Assembly: GCA_950022295.1 (NCBI GenBank) | Contig: OX465600.1 | Location: forward strand, 230,227,782-230,291,781 | DNA from: Bromus sterilis | Lineage: Eukaryota; Streptophyta; Magnoliopsida; Poales; Poaceae | Direction: 5' to 3' | Length of the DNA stretch: 64,000 nucleotides | Shown here: one piece after another, positions 46,435 to 58,519 of the stretch | How positions within the stretch are numbered: the stretch's first letter is position 1 | Layout: each line of letters opens with the position of its first letter | Notes under the pieces: generated by a model | What the model was told of the DNA's origin: nothing | Databases searched by the model: none | What the model saw: the letters and a program-made list of their open reading frames with translations, nothing else | Position numbers and translations under genes: made by a program

Positions 46435-48414
46435 GTCAAAAGGAATTTGAAGAAAAAGAGGTTTCATCCATTCACAAAATTTATTATAATGCTCTTCTTC
46501 TTTAGATTTGAGAGACTTAGCTGGAAAGGGCATGGGTTCTTGTACCCATGGTTCTTTTTCCTTCCCATGTCCTCTTTCTATGAAGTCTTCTCTTGTGTAC
46601 TTCTTGCGTGTATCAGGTGCTTCTTCTTCTCGCACATCGGGAGGATCATTCTTCTCCTTATTATTTTCTTCGGGCTCAGCACCGTCTTCAGTTTCAGCAT
46701 CAAAGGTAGATATGTTGTCGCGATCAACTACAGGTTCTTCACTTGTAATAGGATCATTAGAGTTGTCAGCTTCCTTGTGTTTCTTCTTCTTGTTTTTCTA
46801 CTTTGGAGAGCTAACAATATCGTCTTCTACTTGCACTTGAGAATCTTGCTCGATCCTCTTCGAATTCCCCTCAGGATAGAGTGGGTCCTGGGTGTGTGTT
46901 CCACCCCTGGTTTTGATGCCATAAGCTTGTATGTCCTGTTTGGCATTGTTAGCAAGCAAATCTTTTTGCACATTAGAAATTTGTTCAAGCTGAGTTTGAA
47001 CCATCTGAAAATGCTTAACAAGACATTTAACATCATTGACTGTTCTTTCAAGAATACAAAGCAAATTTTTCATAGCAAGAGAACTATGATGCAACTGACT
47101 TTGTATCCTCCTATTAAAATTGTCTTGCTTAATAATAAAATTATCAAGCTCATCTAAACATTGGTTGGGAGGCTTACCTTTAGGGATATCACTTTCAGTA
47201 AAGGGAGGGTGAGTAGTAGGTCCACACAACTTCTCGATAGGCCGGTAGATTCTTGACGTCTTCAGCTTTAATTCCTTTCTCCTTCGCTTCTTGCATATCT
47301 TCGGGGCTCAGAACAAGCATGCCCCTCTTCTATGGTGGTGGAGGTGGTTCAGGGACGGACCAATCTTCATGGTTCTTGGCAATCTTGCCCATTAGTTCTT
47401 CAGCATCGTTCGGTGTGTTTTCCCTGAAAACAGAACCAGCACAACTATCCAGATATGACCTGGATTCATCGGTTAGGCCAGCATAAAATATATCAAGTAA
47501 TTCATTCTTTGGGACTTCATGTCCTGGTCTAGCCTTAATTAAGTCGCAATACCTCCCCCAAGCTTTAGGGAGGTGCTCATCCTGCAACTGTTTAAAGTTA
47601 TAGATTCTTTGCAAAGCAGCATGTTGCATATGAGCAGGAAAATATTTATCAACAAAAAAATGAACTAAGTCCTGAGGACTCTCAATGGAACCATAGGGTA
47701 GTGCATTGTACCAGGATTTAGCGTCTTCCTTTAAAGAGAAAGGAAAAAGCTTGGCCACATAGAAATTTTGTATCTTCTCATCAGTAGTGTATCGGTCACC
47801 TAACTCAGCAAGTTTGGTCAGGTGTGCTATAGCATCATCATTTTCTCTGCCATAAAAAGGGTCAGCCTCGACTCTAGATATAAGTGAAACATCAGCAAAA
47901 AAACATAATCAGGATCAGTGATGCATATAGGACATGTGGAAAATTTAGGATCAGGAATATTCTTATTCTTCATGGAGTGCTTTTCGAGCAACTCCTTAAT
48001 AGCATCAGGGTCAGAGTCGGTACACTCTCTGAGTTCCCTGCAAATATCATCATCAAGAGTAATATAATCATCATCAAGGAGTATCTCCTTGAGTTCATCT
48101 AAGGTTTGGTAACCAAAGGTTTTGCAAGTAGGAGTATAGGTAGCAGGAGTCTTGGTCTCGGGTTCTGCTGTAGCCTTACTAGTCTGAGTTTCAATATAGC
48201 GACCAAGAAAATTATCATCATCAAGAGTAGTGGAAGCACCATCAAAAGTATCGGACATAGTAACAGACTCAGTAGATGTAGCATGTGGTGGTAGTGGTGA
48301 AGCAAACTTACTTATAATGGAAGGTGAATCAAGCGTAGCACTGGTACTCAGAATGGTACCTTTTCTTGTAGTGGATGGTAGGATCGGAACCTTGGGGTCT
48401 CCTTTCTTACCCAT
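46432..48414 (-). pseudogene. R1 gag, broken
   Basis: The start is placed at MGKKGDPKVPILPS (48414). The frame changes near 47860 and again near 47240, with stops at 47330-47332, 46798-46800 and 46432-46434. Parts: a low-complexity acidic N-terminal region (TFGYQTLDELKEILLDDD); a retrotransposon gag core (LFPFSLKEDAKSWYNALP, NFKQLQDEHLPKAW, IFYAGLTDESRSYLDS); a Pro run; a helical region with CLDELDNFIIKQDNFNRR; and a charged tail (REDFIERGHGKEKEP). No CCHC knuckle was seen. The T-rich antisense strand gives a hydrophobic frame (46423-47157) that is an artefact. Confidence 0.8.
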
Positions 48415-48471
48415 AGAGGATGAAGTGAGGCAGGCAGGATACTTCAAGTAGACTTTTAAATATTGCTATAG

Positions 48472-48488
48472 TCCCCGGCAACGGCGCC
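48472..48488 (-). other. Primer binding site, tRNA-Asp type
   Basis: On the minus strand GGCGCCGTTGCCGGGGA, preceded by A where TGG would be expected. It matches the site at 771-788 otherwise. Confidence 0.85.
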
Positions 48489-48515
48489 TGAAAATAGTAC
48501 TTAATGACCCTCAAC

Positions 48516-49888
48516 TGTAGGGGATCGATTGTAGTGTTCTCGCAGGCAAGTTAACCCAATTTATTGATTTGACACAAGGGGAACCAAAGAGTATTTATAA
48601 GCTTTGACAGTTGAGTTGTCAATTCAACCGCACCTGAAATATGCTTGCTTGTAACAAAGTATTAATAGCAACTGTAATATGATAGCAATAGTGATGATAG
48701 CGAAAGTGAAACAGCGAAAAGTAACAACTAGTGACCAGCAGGATTAAAACACTGTAGGCTAGGGAGATGGATGGTTGGGCGCTGCATGAATAAGAATGAA
48801 CATGTAATATATTCTAACACGGGGCAAGGCACATATAAAAGAAATGATCATCTAGGCAAATATGAAACATTAGGCATGTATCCCATAGGTAGTTGTGCAT
48901 TCTTGCAATAAGAACTTGCACAACATATTTTGTCCTACCATCCCGCTATGAACGGGGTCAAAAGGAACTTATGGAGATTAAGGTGCTCCTATCAAAGAGC
49001 ACCGGAACAAAGCAATAAACTCAATTGATACACGGAATCCTCAAATTATGGACCATCCCCTTTGGTGTCCCAAGTTGTCACCTTTGGGATCGCCGGTTCC
49101 GGAGCATAATATGTGCATACAACTCATAGATAGGATCTAGAACATAAATAAATTCATGAAAACATAAGTGGTTCATATATGAAAACATGGCACTCGGGCC
49201 CAAAGTGACAAGCATTAAGAGAAACAAGTTGTAGCAAAGATGATAAACACCAAAGTAGATGATAGGCAACATGCCCCCCACAATCGGACAAACTATTACA
49301 TGACCAATCTCATCCAATCCATACGATCCACTTTGCCTATAGCAGGGAATTACTCACACATGTGAAGAGAAGTCATGGGGGAAGGATGGAGTGGTGATGG
49401 TGATGACGATGGCGACTATCTCCCCTCTTCGGAGGCCAAACCATTCTCCAGATTAGCCCTCCCGAAGAAGAATAGAGGTTGGCGGTGGCTCCGCGACGGG
49501 TTCTAGAAAAGCGACTTCTTTTTTGGAGTTTCCCCGTCACGGGAATAAATAGGATTCGAGGTAGGGCACTAGGGGAGGGGGCATTTGCCCAGGCGGCCAG
49601 AGGGCGCGGCCCCACCCCTGGCCATGCCAGCAGGGCGCCTGGGGCCCCCCTAGCCGCCCTCTGCCCCCCTTCTGGCTCCGGGCTCCTTCGGGTGCATGGA
49701 TTTTTTGGTATTTTTCTGGGAATTCTCTGACATGTCCTAAAATCCATTTTCCTGCGCACAATAAAACCATAGATGCAGCTCTGCTGAAAACAGTCTCAGT
49801 CCGGGTTACTTTATCCCAAATCATGCAAGAATGAGGGAAAAACAATAGCAAAAGTGTTTGGAAAAGTAGATACGTTTGAGACGTATCA
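48516..49888 (-). repeat. 5' LTR of the R1 element (about 1373 bp)
   Basis: On the minus strand it opens TGATACGTCTCAAACG. It probably ends ATCCCCTACA at 48516, a boundary set by the CA end before the primer site. The core promoter has TATTTAT (49543-49551) next to CCCGTGACGGG (about 49533-49543). The edge at 49888 is the same insertion junction as at 21428. Confidence 0.8.
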
Positions 49889-50708
49889 GATGGGCGTGCG
49901 TGCGGAGCCTTGTAATGGGCATTTGGTACACCCGTGCAAGGTTAAATCTTTTTGAGAAGCCGTGTCCATGGTTATGGACGACTTGAGACCTACTCCTTGT
50001 TAATAGAAAACAACTACTGAGATAATCTTAATAACTTGATCAACGTGTCTGTGCCTTGACTGCTTCTTCTTCATCGGGTGATGAAGGGGAGGACAAGGAT
50101 ATTATAGGTGTTATGTTTGCGTAAGTAGCTGATATCAAGACTTGTTAGAGGCGATTCCTCATCGAATGATTGGTTCACATCTTACTCTAAATAGATCGTT
50201 AGCTACATATATAATGCTAGTGCGGCTGCAACCTCAATCACTACCCCCATCTTACCGTGAGAAGTTAGTTACAAGACTTGTTGATATAGCTCACCCCTTT
50301 TTTCTCTCTCTTACGCACGTTATGCAAATGATCTTGGACTTCAGTGGAGATCGACGACCCTTCTTCTGGACGCCTTCGCGGAGACTTGACGACGACTTGT
50401 TAGGTTGATCCCGGTGGAGAGCCTGGACCTGTGTGGTTACGGGAATGGTGTGTTTTACCTTTGCTAATAGGCATTTGATTGTAGTCTGTACTCAGACATG
50501 TATCTTCCGCTGATGTAATGTATTTAAGGCAGTTGCATGCCGATTGTATGAGATGTTGTATTCTTGTAGCTGTAATGTTGTGATATCATGTTGGAAATCC
50601 GGGGCATATGACATTGTCATATGTCGCGGTGGGACCGATATGTGCTTCGTCAACGGATCTGGATGGAAATAACTAGATCTGGAAGAGTACCGCATATCGG
50701 GCCTTACA
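49889..50708 (+). repeat. Family X LTR, 3' end fragment (second copy)
   Basis: Matches 21429-22246 from the same R1 junction to the same LTR end (GGGCCTTACA). Confidence 0.8.
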
Positions 50709-51624
50709 TCCACCCCGTATAATTTTTGTGGGAAAAAGCTACCGTAAAATTTCCACTCAACCGCTCGTGCCGCCACGCGATGAACACCTCCATACCTCCA
50801 CCGCCAACAGGCAATCGCGCCACGTGGTCGCTTTAATGCTGTCATCGCGCCCCACTACCTCGTCGCCCACCAGGACCACGATAACGCCCTACTCCACCGC
50901 GTTGGGCCATCCTGTCGTCGCATGACATCGTTACATTGACTTGCGGGCCCTATGTTGTTTTCTAATAAAAAATAAAAAAGGAAAACAGATTTTACGGGAT
51001 CTGATAAAAGTTGGTTTCGTAGACCTCCTGTATAATTTACAATCATCTCGTACAACAGTTTTACGGAACCAAGTATCGCCCCTTTATATATCATTTAAAA
51101 CAAAAATACCAACGCTTTATGGAGGGAACAAGGAAGGTGGATAGGGGACAAAAATTTCTAACACTACCAGGAAACCCACTATTACCAAAACGTGAATTAT
51201 TGGATAAAAAAACCAGATACCTTCGACATAAGATATCCTCTTACATGCATATAGAATAGAAAGTTCCATAAAGCCTCAATATCTATCATAAAACACGCTA
51301 CCACCCAACACAAAATGACTAGCACACTATGGAAAATCACACGGAGAAAACTATCCGCCATCATCACAGATTCATCATGCCGCCACGAATAGCTTCCGCG
51401 CCACTTCTTATTTGTTTTGATTCGCTTTCCTTTTTCAGCCTAGCCAAATTCAGTACTAAAGAAACCGTAGAAAAATCCTCAAAATGAGATTTTATTATCT
51501 TAGATTCAAAGGTAACTTAATTTCGAGCTAACCAAATCCCCTAGATAACCACAACAAGACCATGAGTAACTTTTCATCCCCACGAAAGAATTTATAACAC
51601 CATGAGTAACACTCCGTCACCATT
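50709..51624. other. Unassigned DNA with the empty Copia site
   Basis: 50709-51306 repeats 22247-22846. 51307-51425 repeats the flanks on both sides of the Copia element without interruption (CACAAAATGACTAGC), so this is the pre-insertion state. From 51426 to 51624 I see no gene. It may be the eroded 3' end of the LINE to the right. Confidence 0.7.
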
Positions 51625-51754
51625 TATTGGAGTGATGTTGGTGAAAACGTGTTATCTTTGAATGTTTGGTTGCAAACAATTATTCGGGCAACACTCCGTC
51701 ACCAACATCACTCCAATAGATCTCCAAATGACTCGAGCAACCAAACATTCAAAG
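51625..51754. repeat. Two interleaved perfect inverted repeats
   Basis: A 20-bp arm at 51625-51644 is the exact reverse complement of 51699-51718. An 18-bp arm at 51656-51673 is the exact reverse complement of 51737-51754. The order 1-2-1'-2' cannot form two separate or nested hairpins, only a pseudoknot-like fold. A 15-bp direct repeat, AACACTCCGTCACCA, lies at 51608-51622 and 51690-51704. Confidence 0.85.
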
Positions 51755-51759
51755 AAGAG

Positions 51760-53068
51760 ATTACCACAAAAACAGAATCTTGGGTTACCCAACCATTTTT
51801 TCGATTTCATAACCTATCTGGTGAGCACCGTATTTTGAAACAGTTGGCACAAAAATTTGTATTTCAAAAGGGATCTTTGCTAGGAAGATCCGACAAAAAT
51901 TGCTTCCATGTAAAGACCTCTTCATCCACTAATACATAGACTTCATGGATAATTTATTTTTGTAAGAAACCCCTAGATCCGACAAAAAATGCTTCCTATC
52001 AGGTTCTTCTGAAAAAATCAATCTTACCTATCACATCACACACCTCTTTGCATTGACCAACCATACTATGGGGTTAATCTTCTTCTAAAGAAAGCACCAT
52101 GATCAACAATTCTAGTTTGATCAATTGTACAATTTTGAATATTACATATTTAAGTCAATTGCGGAAATCTATCACAATGAGGAGGTTGTTCCCTAATATA
52201 TTCTTTCCACAATCTAGCAATATTGGAAGACCTGACATCCCCTTTCCTACCCAACATATACAGATCTGTGACTTCAAGCGAAACTTTTTTTAGTTTACTT
52301 CAAATAAATATTTCCAGCAAGGAAAATCAGAAAATTTGGTCTTGGCAATAACAATAGATGTATTACTAAGATATTTTGCTTTTACAATATCTTGCGAGAT
52401 CCCAATTTGGGTATCCAACTTCCACCACCATTTCACCGCTAAGTTGATATTGTGTTTCTTGAGGTCTTTAACCCCCGATCCTCCCTTGTATTTGGATCTA
52501 CAGATCCTAGACCATTTCACTAAAGGACATATGTTTCTATTACTACCGTATTTCGGATTAATGCTGATAGTGTTGTTGTGTAGGATACTCTTAATCCATC
52601 CACATCAGGTTCCATCAAAACACCGCAACATATGACATTCCAGTAAAAATACCAATTCACCTTGTCATGCACTTTTTCTAAATCAAGTTGGAGTACTACC
52701 CTCCACAATTTTCTTAACATAGGAATAGTTCAACAGTTTATGCAATAATAGGATGTCATCCATTATATTTCAACCCCTCACGAACACATTTTCGAGGGGA
52801 TAATCAAATCATTCGCTACATAGGAAGTTCTATGACCAAGGACCTTTGTCATCAGTTTATATGGACACCTCAACAAAAAGGTGAAAAAATTGTTGTATCC
52901 TATCAACGCCTGACATTTTCATGAGTAATGTAACCATTCTCGTAATTAAGACGTTGTACATCCAACACTCCTCGATAAAAAGCATCAAAGAGGCACATGA
53001 TGTATTTTTTCACAAAACTCCAGCAACATTGATAAAACTCTCTTGGTATATTATCAGTCCCAGGTGCT
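51760..53068 (-). mobile_element. Decayed LINE (non-LTR retrotransposon), minus strand
   Basis: Reading the minus strand from 53068: APGTDNIPREFYQ...VLDVQRLNYENG (a degenerate KAPGPDG-type reverse transcriptase start); then VVLQLDLEKVHDKVNWYF near 52690 (normally QLDLEKAYDKVNW); then MKWSRICRSKYKGGSGVKDL...WWWKLD and PCWKYLF (52520-52290, the segment before the zf-RVT domain); then FPQL.ICNIQNCTIDQ near 52150. The reverse transcriptase active-site block is missing, and stops and frameshifts are frequent. The left boundary is approximate because no poly-A tail or target duplication was recognised. It is cut at 53068 by the LTR that starts at 53069. Confidence 0.75.
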
Positions 53069-54030
53069 TGATACATCTCCAACATATCTATATATTTTTA
53101 TTATTCCATGTTACTATGTTATCATTTCCATGTATTTTTAATATAATTTTATACCATTTTTATACGATTTTATTGGACTAACATATTAACCCAATGCCTA
53201 GGTGAGTTGTTGTTTTCTGCCTGTTTTTATGTTGTATAGGAAAATCAGTTTTTCAACAGCAAACAAGGGCGAAGGATTTTTCCCGAATTTATCTGCAGAA
53301 GAAGATTCTTCATGCCAGAGGGGTCCACTTAGAAGTGTCCAGCGTGGCCACATAGCCACCTCACGCGACCTGGGAACACCACTTTGCCGTGTGGGCCCCT
53401 CAACACCAATTTGACCCGATTCTTTCGCCCAAAAATCTTATAACCCCGAGATTTTCAAAACATCTTCTGTTTGTGCCACAACACGTCACTTCACCTCGAC
53501 AAACCAATCCAGAGATTGTTTCTGATGTGCTATCGGAGGGGAAATATCAATCACTAGAGGGAAGAAGCTTTGTTGTCGTAGCTTCTACATCATCTTGATG
53601 CCTCCACGGTGATATAAGACTAGTTTTTATTAGACCTTCGGGTCCATGGACGAACCTTTGGTCTCTCTCTCTTTTTTGGATCTTCGATACCATGTTCCCT
53701 CTTCTTCCTACCGGGATTCGGATCAATCTGATTAATTTTAGATATGTTTGTTGAAACAATATCAATTTTGAGTTTATGAACCTAATTTTTCATCAATCTT
53801 AATGGATCTATTGGGATTACTATATTTGTAATTTCAGAGCTATGTATGCTTTTGGATCTATCATGTGTGCATTGGACATGTCTGTGAGATTAATCTTTTA
53901 GTAGTGGTTCATTCTTTTCGATATTCTATATCCAAGTGATGTTTCTTGGGACAAGATACACAAATGTATGGCACTAAGGGTAAAACAGTAGGGACTAGTT
54001 GTATTGCACACTTGTCTCTATAAAATTATG
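53069..54030 (+). repeat. Partial or solo LTR of a TGATACATCTCC family
   Basis: Opens TGATACATCTCCAACATATC, the standard start of several Triticeae Gypsy LTRs, inside the LINE reverse transcriptase. AT-rich sequence and then a CCACCTCACGCGACC stretch follow. The right end is unclear: no CA end, primer site or target duplication was found, and no LINE sequence resumes. Confidence 0.6.
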
Positions 54031-54678
54031 TCATATGACGCAAATCTAACGCAGACCGCAGGGACTTTGCGATGTTTCATATCACCATAACGTAGGACTC
54101 TGACACCCCGGAACCACATCAAAATCTCTTTGCACCAAAAAGCTCTCCGCACAAAGAAGTTGCCGCACATTTATGCCAATCACTTGTATTGGATGTTGGA
54201 CAAGTGCATGCACGACCAATCACTGTCGACACATTCATGCTCAGCTAGAGGAACACGATCGATCACTGATGAGATGGACGACGCGTAGACCGAAAGCCCC
54301 GCTCTTCATGATTATTCAATGTTGGAGAGATGCGATGAGACAGCTACCCATTCGACTGCCTGCTGGCATTAAGTAGACCCAGTGACAAAGAAACACACTT
54401 TGATGCCTGCATTCAAACCAGTCGCTCTGCTCGCTTAGCTGACATCCACGATATATACATACCCTCGCACGATATGAAACACACCACACCCCTCCTGCTC
54501 CTGTTTATTGTTCTGCCATCTCCACCGTGATGTTGAGCTCTAGGCTCTTCTCGAATGGAAGTCGGTTCACCGATCGAGAAACAACGGATGCGGAGGTAGC
54601 GCATGCGATGGCATACACCATCTCTCTTCAACAAGTCGGGCCTAGCGGCGGTGCAGGTGACTATTGCAGGCAGTAGCT
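54031..54678. other. Unassigned 650-bp stretch
   Basis: Sequence of mixed composition without a repeat partner in the window. It has a TATA-like GATATATACATACCC at about 54450. No frame longer than about 90 codons has recognisable content. It could be low-copy host DNA or the rest of an unknown element. Confidence 0.4.
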
Positions 54679-56320
54679 TGATACGTCCCAAATGTATCTA
54701 TAATTTCTGCTTGCTCCATGCATGTTTTTTGTGATATTGCTATGATCTAGATACACTTTCATACAATTTTGATCATATTTGGACTAACTTATTAAATCAG
54801 TGCACCACACTGTCAGTTCATGTTTTCTGCAGTTTTTCTATTTCAGGTTTCCCCCATATTAAAAGTGCTACAAAAATTCAGGAAAAATCAGATAAAAAAT
54901 GAGCGTGACGGAACCTTCCGGAATCACCAAGGTGGGACCGGAGGGCCACCACCAGGGGCCCAGGCGCCCTGGTGGCGCGCCCTTGGAGCTAGCCGCGCCA
55001 GGGGGCGCCTAGACCCCTTGTGCCCCCTGGCTGCCTCCCTTCGCCTATATATTCTCCGTGACGGGATTCTTCCGAAGACAGAACCCATTTCGTGATCTCG
55101 CCTCTGTTTTTCCACCGCCGCGCTTCCAAGATCGGGAGCGCCAGCAGACCTCTTCCCCGTACCCTGTCGGAGGGAGCATTGACCTCTAGGAGCCTCTTCT
55201 CCACCATGACCGCTTCCCGGATGATCCGTGAGTAGTCTACCTTGGACCATGGGTCCGTGATCAGTAGCGATGTGATGTTCTCCTCCCCTCTTTGTTCTTC
55301 ATGGATTAGACCTCGTGAGCTTCCCTACATGATTGAGGCACATATGTAATTTTCTGCTGTTGCTATGCTGAGTTTTCTGGGATCTGATGGATTATGAGAC
55401 TATGTTCAGTTTGTGATTGAGTAATATATTTGGTTCTTATATTTTATATTTATGTTCTTGAGTAATTCTTGTATGTTCTCCGTTGCTGTTTATTGCTTTG
55501 TCCAAGTAGTAGGTAGTGACTCCAAGAGGGAACGTTATGCTCGATTGTGGGTTAATTCCCCCTGATGACACGCTTGAGTGACAGAAACATGAGTCTAGGG
55601 GATGTGCTATTGCCACAAGGGGGAAAACAACGGTGCTTCTAACTGTGGTTGCAAGTATTGTTTACTTTACGCAAAGTGCTTTTTAATGCAGTTGTATGTT
55701 GCTTTGGGTTTACACTTTTGATGGGGCTCGCAACTTAATACCAGCGAGATATTCTGGATAGATATCTCAAGGTGGATGATTAGTAGTAGATGTAGTTGGA
55801 TTTCGGTCTACTTATTTTGACGTACCACCCATGCTTTTGAGCCTCGTCCTTTCTTTGTAGCATAGTTAGCATTGGTTTGCGCCCGTAATCCTGTCAATCG
55901 TCCAGTGGTGATTTGTTTACCTCGCATAGCAGTTTTGTCATCTTTTGGGAGAGATACATCACTAGTGAACATCACGGGACCCCGGTCCATATTCTCATCA
56001 CTGTTTGCACGCTTATTTATTTTCCGCTTTTACTTTCTCGCTGCTATCACCATTATCATTATCCCTTGTGTTTGATCCTTTGTAAACAACAAGACCAGAG
56101 AGATTGACAACCTCTCTGAACTTCGTTGGGAGCAAAGTTATTTGTGTTGTGTGCAGGTCCACGTCAATTGCGCCGTTTCCACCTACTTTGCCGCTTTTGA
56201 GTCCTACGAGAGACAAACCCTATCCTCTATATAGGGGAAATTTGCTGCTATCCTACATTTCACCTTCCACTTGGGGTAACCAACGAAGGGCGGGAAGCCA
56301 TTATCATCTCTCGCACATCA
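54679..56320 (+). repeat. 5' LTR (1642 bp)
   Basis: Opens TGATACGTCCC and ends CGCACATCA, aligning with 5800-7416. Core promoter: CTATATATT (55045-55053), then CCGTGACGGG (55056-55065). Confidence 0.88.
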
Positions 56321-56330
56321 AGCAAATTTC

Positions 56331-56348
56331 TGGCGCCGTTGCCGGGGA
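56331..56348 (+). other. Primer binding site, tRNA-Asp type
   Basis: TGGCGCCGTTGCCGGGGA, identical to 771-788 and ten bases after the LTR end. Confidence 0.9.
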
Positions 56349-56482
56349 CTCCAAACGTCAAGATAGGGGAGTTGCACACTATATTTTACCTTTGCTTTTT
56401 AGTCTTGTTAGTTTACCTTTCAGTTTTTATCTTAGTGTCCTATATCAAAAATCACAATAAATCTGCCACACTTTCTGCTACT

Positions 56483-58519
56483 ATGGGTTCCACTGAAAAC
56501 ACCAAGTTGTGTGACTTCACTAGTCACAACAACAATGATTTTATCTGCACTCCTATTGCCACAGCTGCCACTTCAGCTACCTCTTATGAAATTAAACCTG
56601 CTTTGCTAAACCTTGTTATGAGAGATCAATTCTCTGGTGCTGGAGATGATGCTGCTTTACACTTGAACAATTTTGTTGAGCTATGTGATATGCAAAAGTT
56701 TAAAGAAGTAGAAGGTTATGTTGTTAAGCTTAAGCTTTTTCCTTTCTCTTTGTGGGGAGAAGCTAAAATCTGGATTCAATCTTTGCCTAGGAATATCATA
56801 GATTCTTGGGATAAGTGCAAAGATGCTTTTATTGGGAAGTATTACCCACTTGCTAAAATTATCCAATTGAGGAGTATAATTATGAATTTTAAGCAATTGG
56901 ATAATGAACATGTTGCCCGAGCTTGGGAATGAATGAAATCTCTTCTTAAGAAATGCCCTACACATGGTTTGACTACTTGGATGGTTATCCAGACTTTTTA
57001 TGCAGGCTTGAACTTTACCTCGCGGAACCTAATAGATTCGGCCGCAGGAGGACCCTTTATGTCAACAACACTTGGTTCTACCACAAAACTTCTCGATGAG
57101 ATGATGACAAACTATTCCCAATGGCACACCGAACGCGCTCCAACAGGTAGGAAGGTAAATTCTGTCGAGGAAATTACCTCCCTCAATGAAAAAGTTGACT
57201 TAATTATGTCTCTACTTACCAAGTAACCCTCTATTGATCCTCATGATGTTCCTTTAAATTCTTTGGTTGCTCAGGAACAAGTAGATGTGAACTTTATTGC
57301 TAGAAACAACTTCAACAACAATGCTTATAGGGGTAATTTTTCTAGCAATCCTAGACCGTTTCCATCCAACTATGGGAACAACAACACTTATCCTAGCAAC
57401 AAGAAGCCCACTTCTGAATTAGAATGCACGCTTAGAGATTTTATCACTACCCAAAAAGCCTTCAACAAGAGTGTAGAAGAAATATTAGACAAATTAGATA
57501 ATCTCTCTTTGAAGGTAGACAGCTTAGCCCTTGATGTAGAGATGCTTAAAATCAGAAACTCTCCCCTTGAGGAGAGGAAGGCCACTCCTATTATTGCTAT
57601 ACAGTTACAAATTAATGTAAATATTAGGATGATGGCTAAACTTATAGAAAGATGGGCTAGAGAAAAAGAGGAAGAGGATATAATTAAGATCCTTCCTACA
57701 CACCACACTGTTGCTACTATCCAAATTGTTGAGGACACCCAAACTATTAGCACCCGACACACTCCTAGTCCTATTGGACCTATTAATGGTGATGCTAATA
57801 CCTCAACCGTAGAAGAAGAAACAACTATGAACGTAGAGGGTTTGAAACAAGTGATCCTAGATGACACCACTACCACATTTCATAGTAGTGACATTGATTT
57901 TGATAGTTTTACCCTCTCAGAAGTTATTAGCTTGTTGCACAAAATGTCTAGAGATCCCCACACTAGCTCACTAAATCTTGCCTTCATGGAGCATATCACT
58001 AATGCTCTCATCAAAGCTAGGGAGGAGAATCTTAGAATAGAAGCCTCCATACCTAGGAAGCTAGATGATGGTTGGGATCCTATGATTAAAATAAAATTGA
58101 ACAACTTCTCTTGCTATGCTTTATGTGATGTTGGAGCTAGTACCTCCGTTATGCCCAAAAGAATGTATGATATGTTTGAATTGAAGTCTTTTGATCCTTG
58201 TTCTTTTGGTGTGCGTCTCGTTGATTCTTCCGTAAAGAAACCTTTGGGGAAGATCGATGATGTTCTTATCATTGTCAATGACAATTATGTTCCCGTTGGT
58301 TTTACTATTATGGACATAAAGTGTGAACATTTATGTCCAATTATTTTGGGACGTCCTTTTCTTCGCACCGTTGGTGCTGTTATTGACATGAAAGAGGGGA
58401 ATATAAAATTTCAATTCCCTCTCAAAAAGGGGATGGAACACTTCCCTAGAAAGAAAATCAAGTTACCTTTTGAGTCTGTTACGCAGGCTAGCTATTCACT
58501 CTCTCTTGATAAAACTTGA
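56483..58519 (+). pseudogene. gag-protease polyprotein, two in-frame stops
   Basis: The counterpart of 925-2961, with the same ATG context (MGSTENTKLCDF) and end (SLSLDKT). Stops lie at 56930-56932 (TGA where the sister copy has a Pro codon) and 57224-57226 (TAA where it has Gln), with no frameshift over 2 kb. The gag core, Asn-rich stretch, charged segment and protease (DVGAS, Asp codon 58127-58129; ILGRPFLRT) are all retained. The two copies broke at different codons, so their damage is independent. Confidence 0.85.

Larger units (their letters stand above)
41176..49888 (-). mobile_element. R1 element: non-autonomous Gypsy type (gag, protease, extra ORF), minus strand
   Basis: The 5' LTR (48516-49888) and 3' LTR (41176-41976, truncated) match. 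The tRNA-Asp primer site is at 48472-48488 and the purine tract at 41977-41990. Order on the minus strand: gag, protease, extra ORF, about 1.9 kb of non-coding DNA. No reverse transcriptase, RNase H or integrase was found in any frame. Gag is related to the 1-7416 family (shared FPFSL..DAK.W, NFKQL..EH, FYAGL). The LTR opening TGATACGTC is shared too, which points to a common parasitic lineage. All reading frames are damaged. Confidence 0.85.

Noticed and set aside
46423..47157. 244-codon hydrophobic plus-strand frame resembling a membrane protein
   Set aside because: It is the antisense of the R1 gag C-terminal region, whose A-rich sense strand gives a Phe/Leu-rich artefact.
50960..51075. 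Possible MITE with short inverted ends (GGTTTCGTA / TACGGAACC)
   Set aside because: The arms are only nine bases and imperfect, and no target duplication was found.
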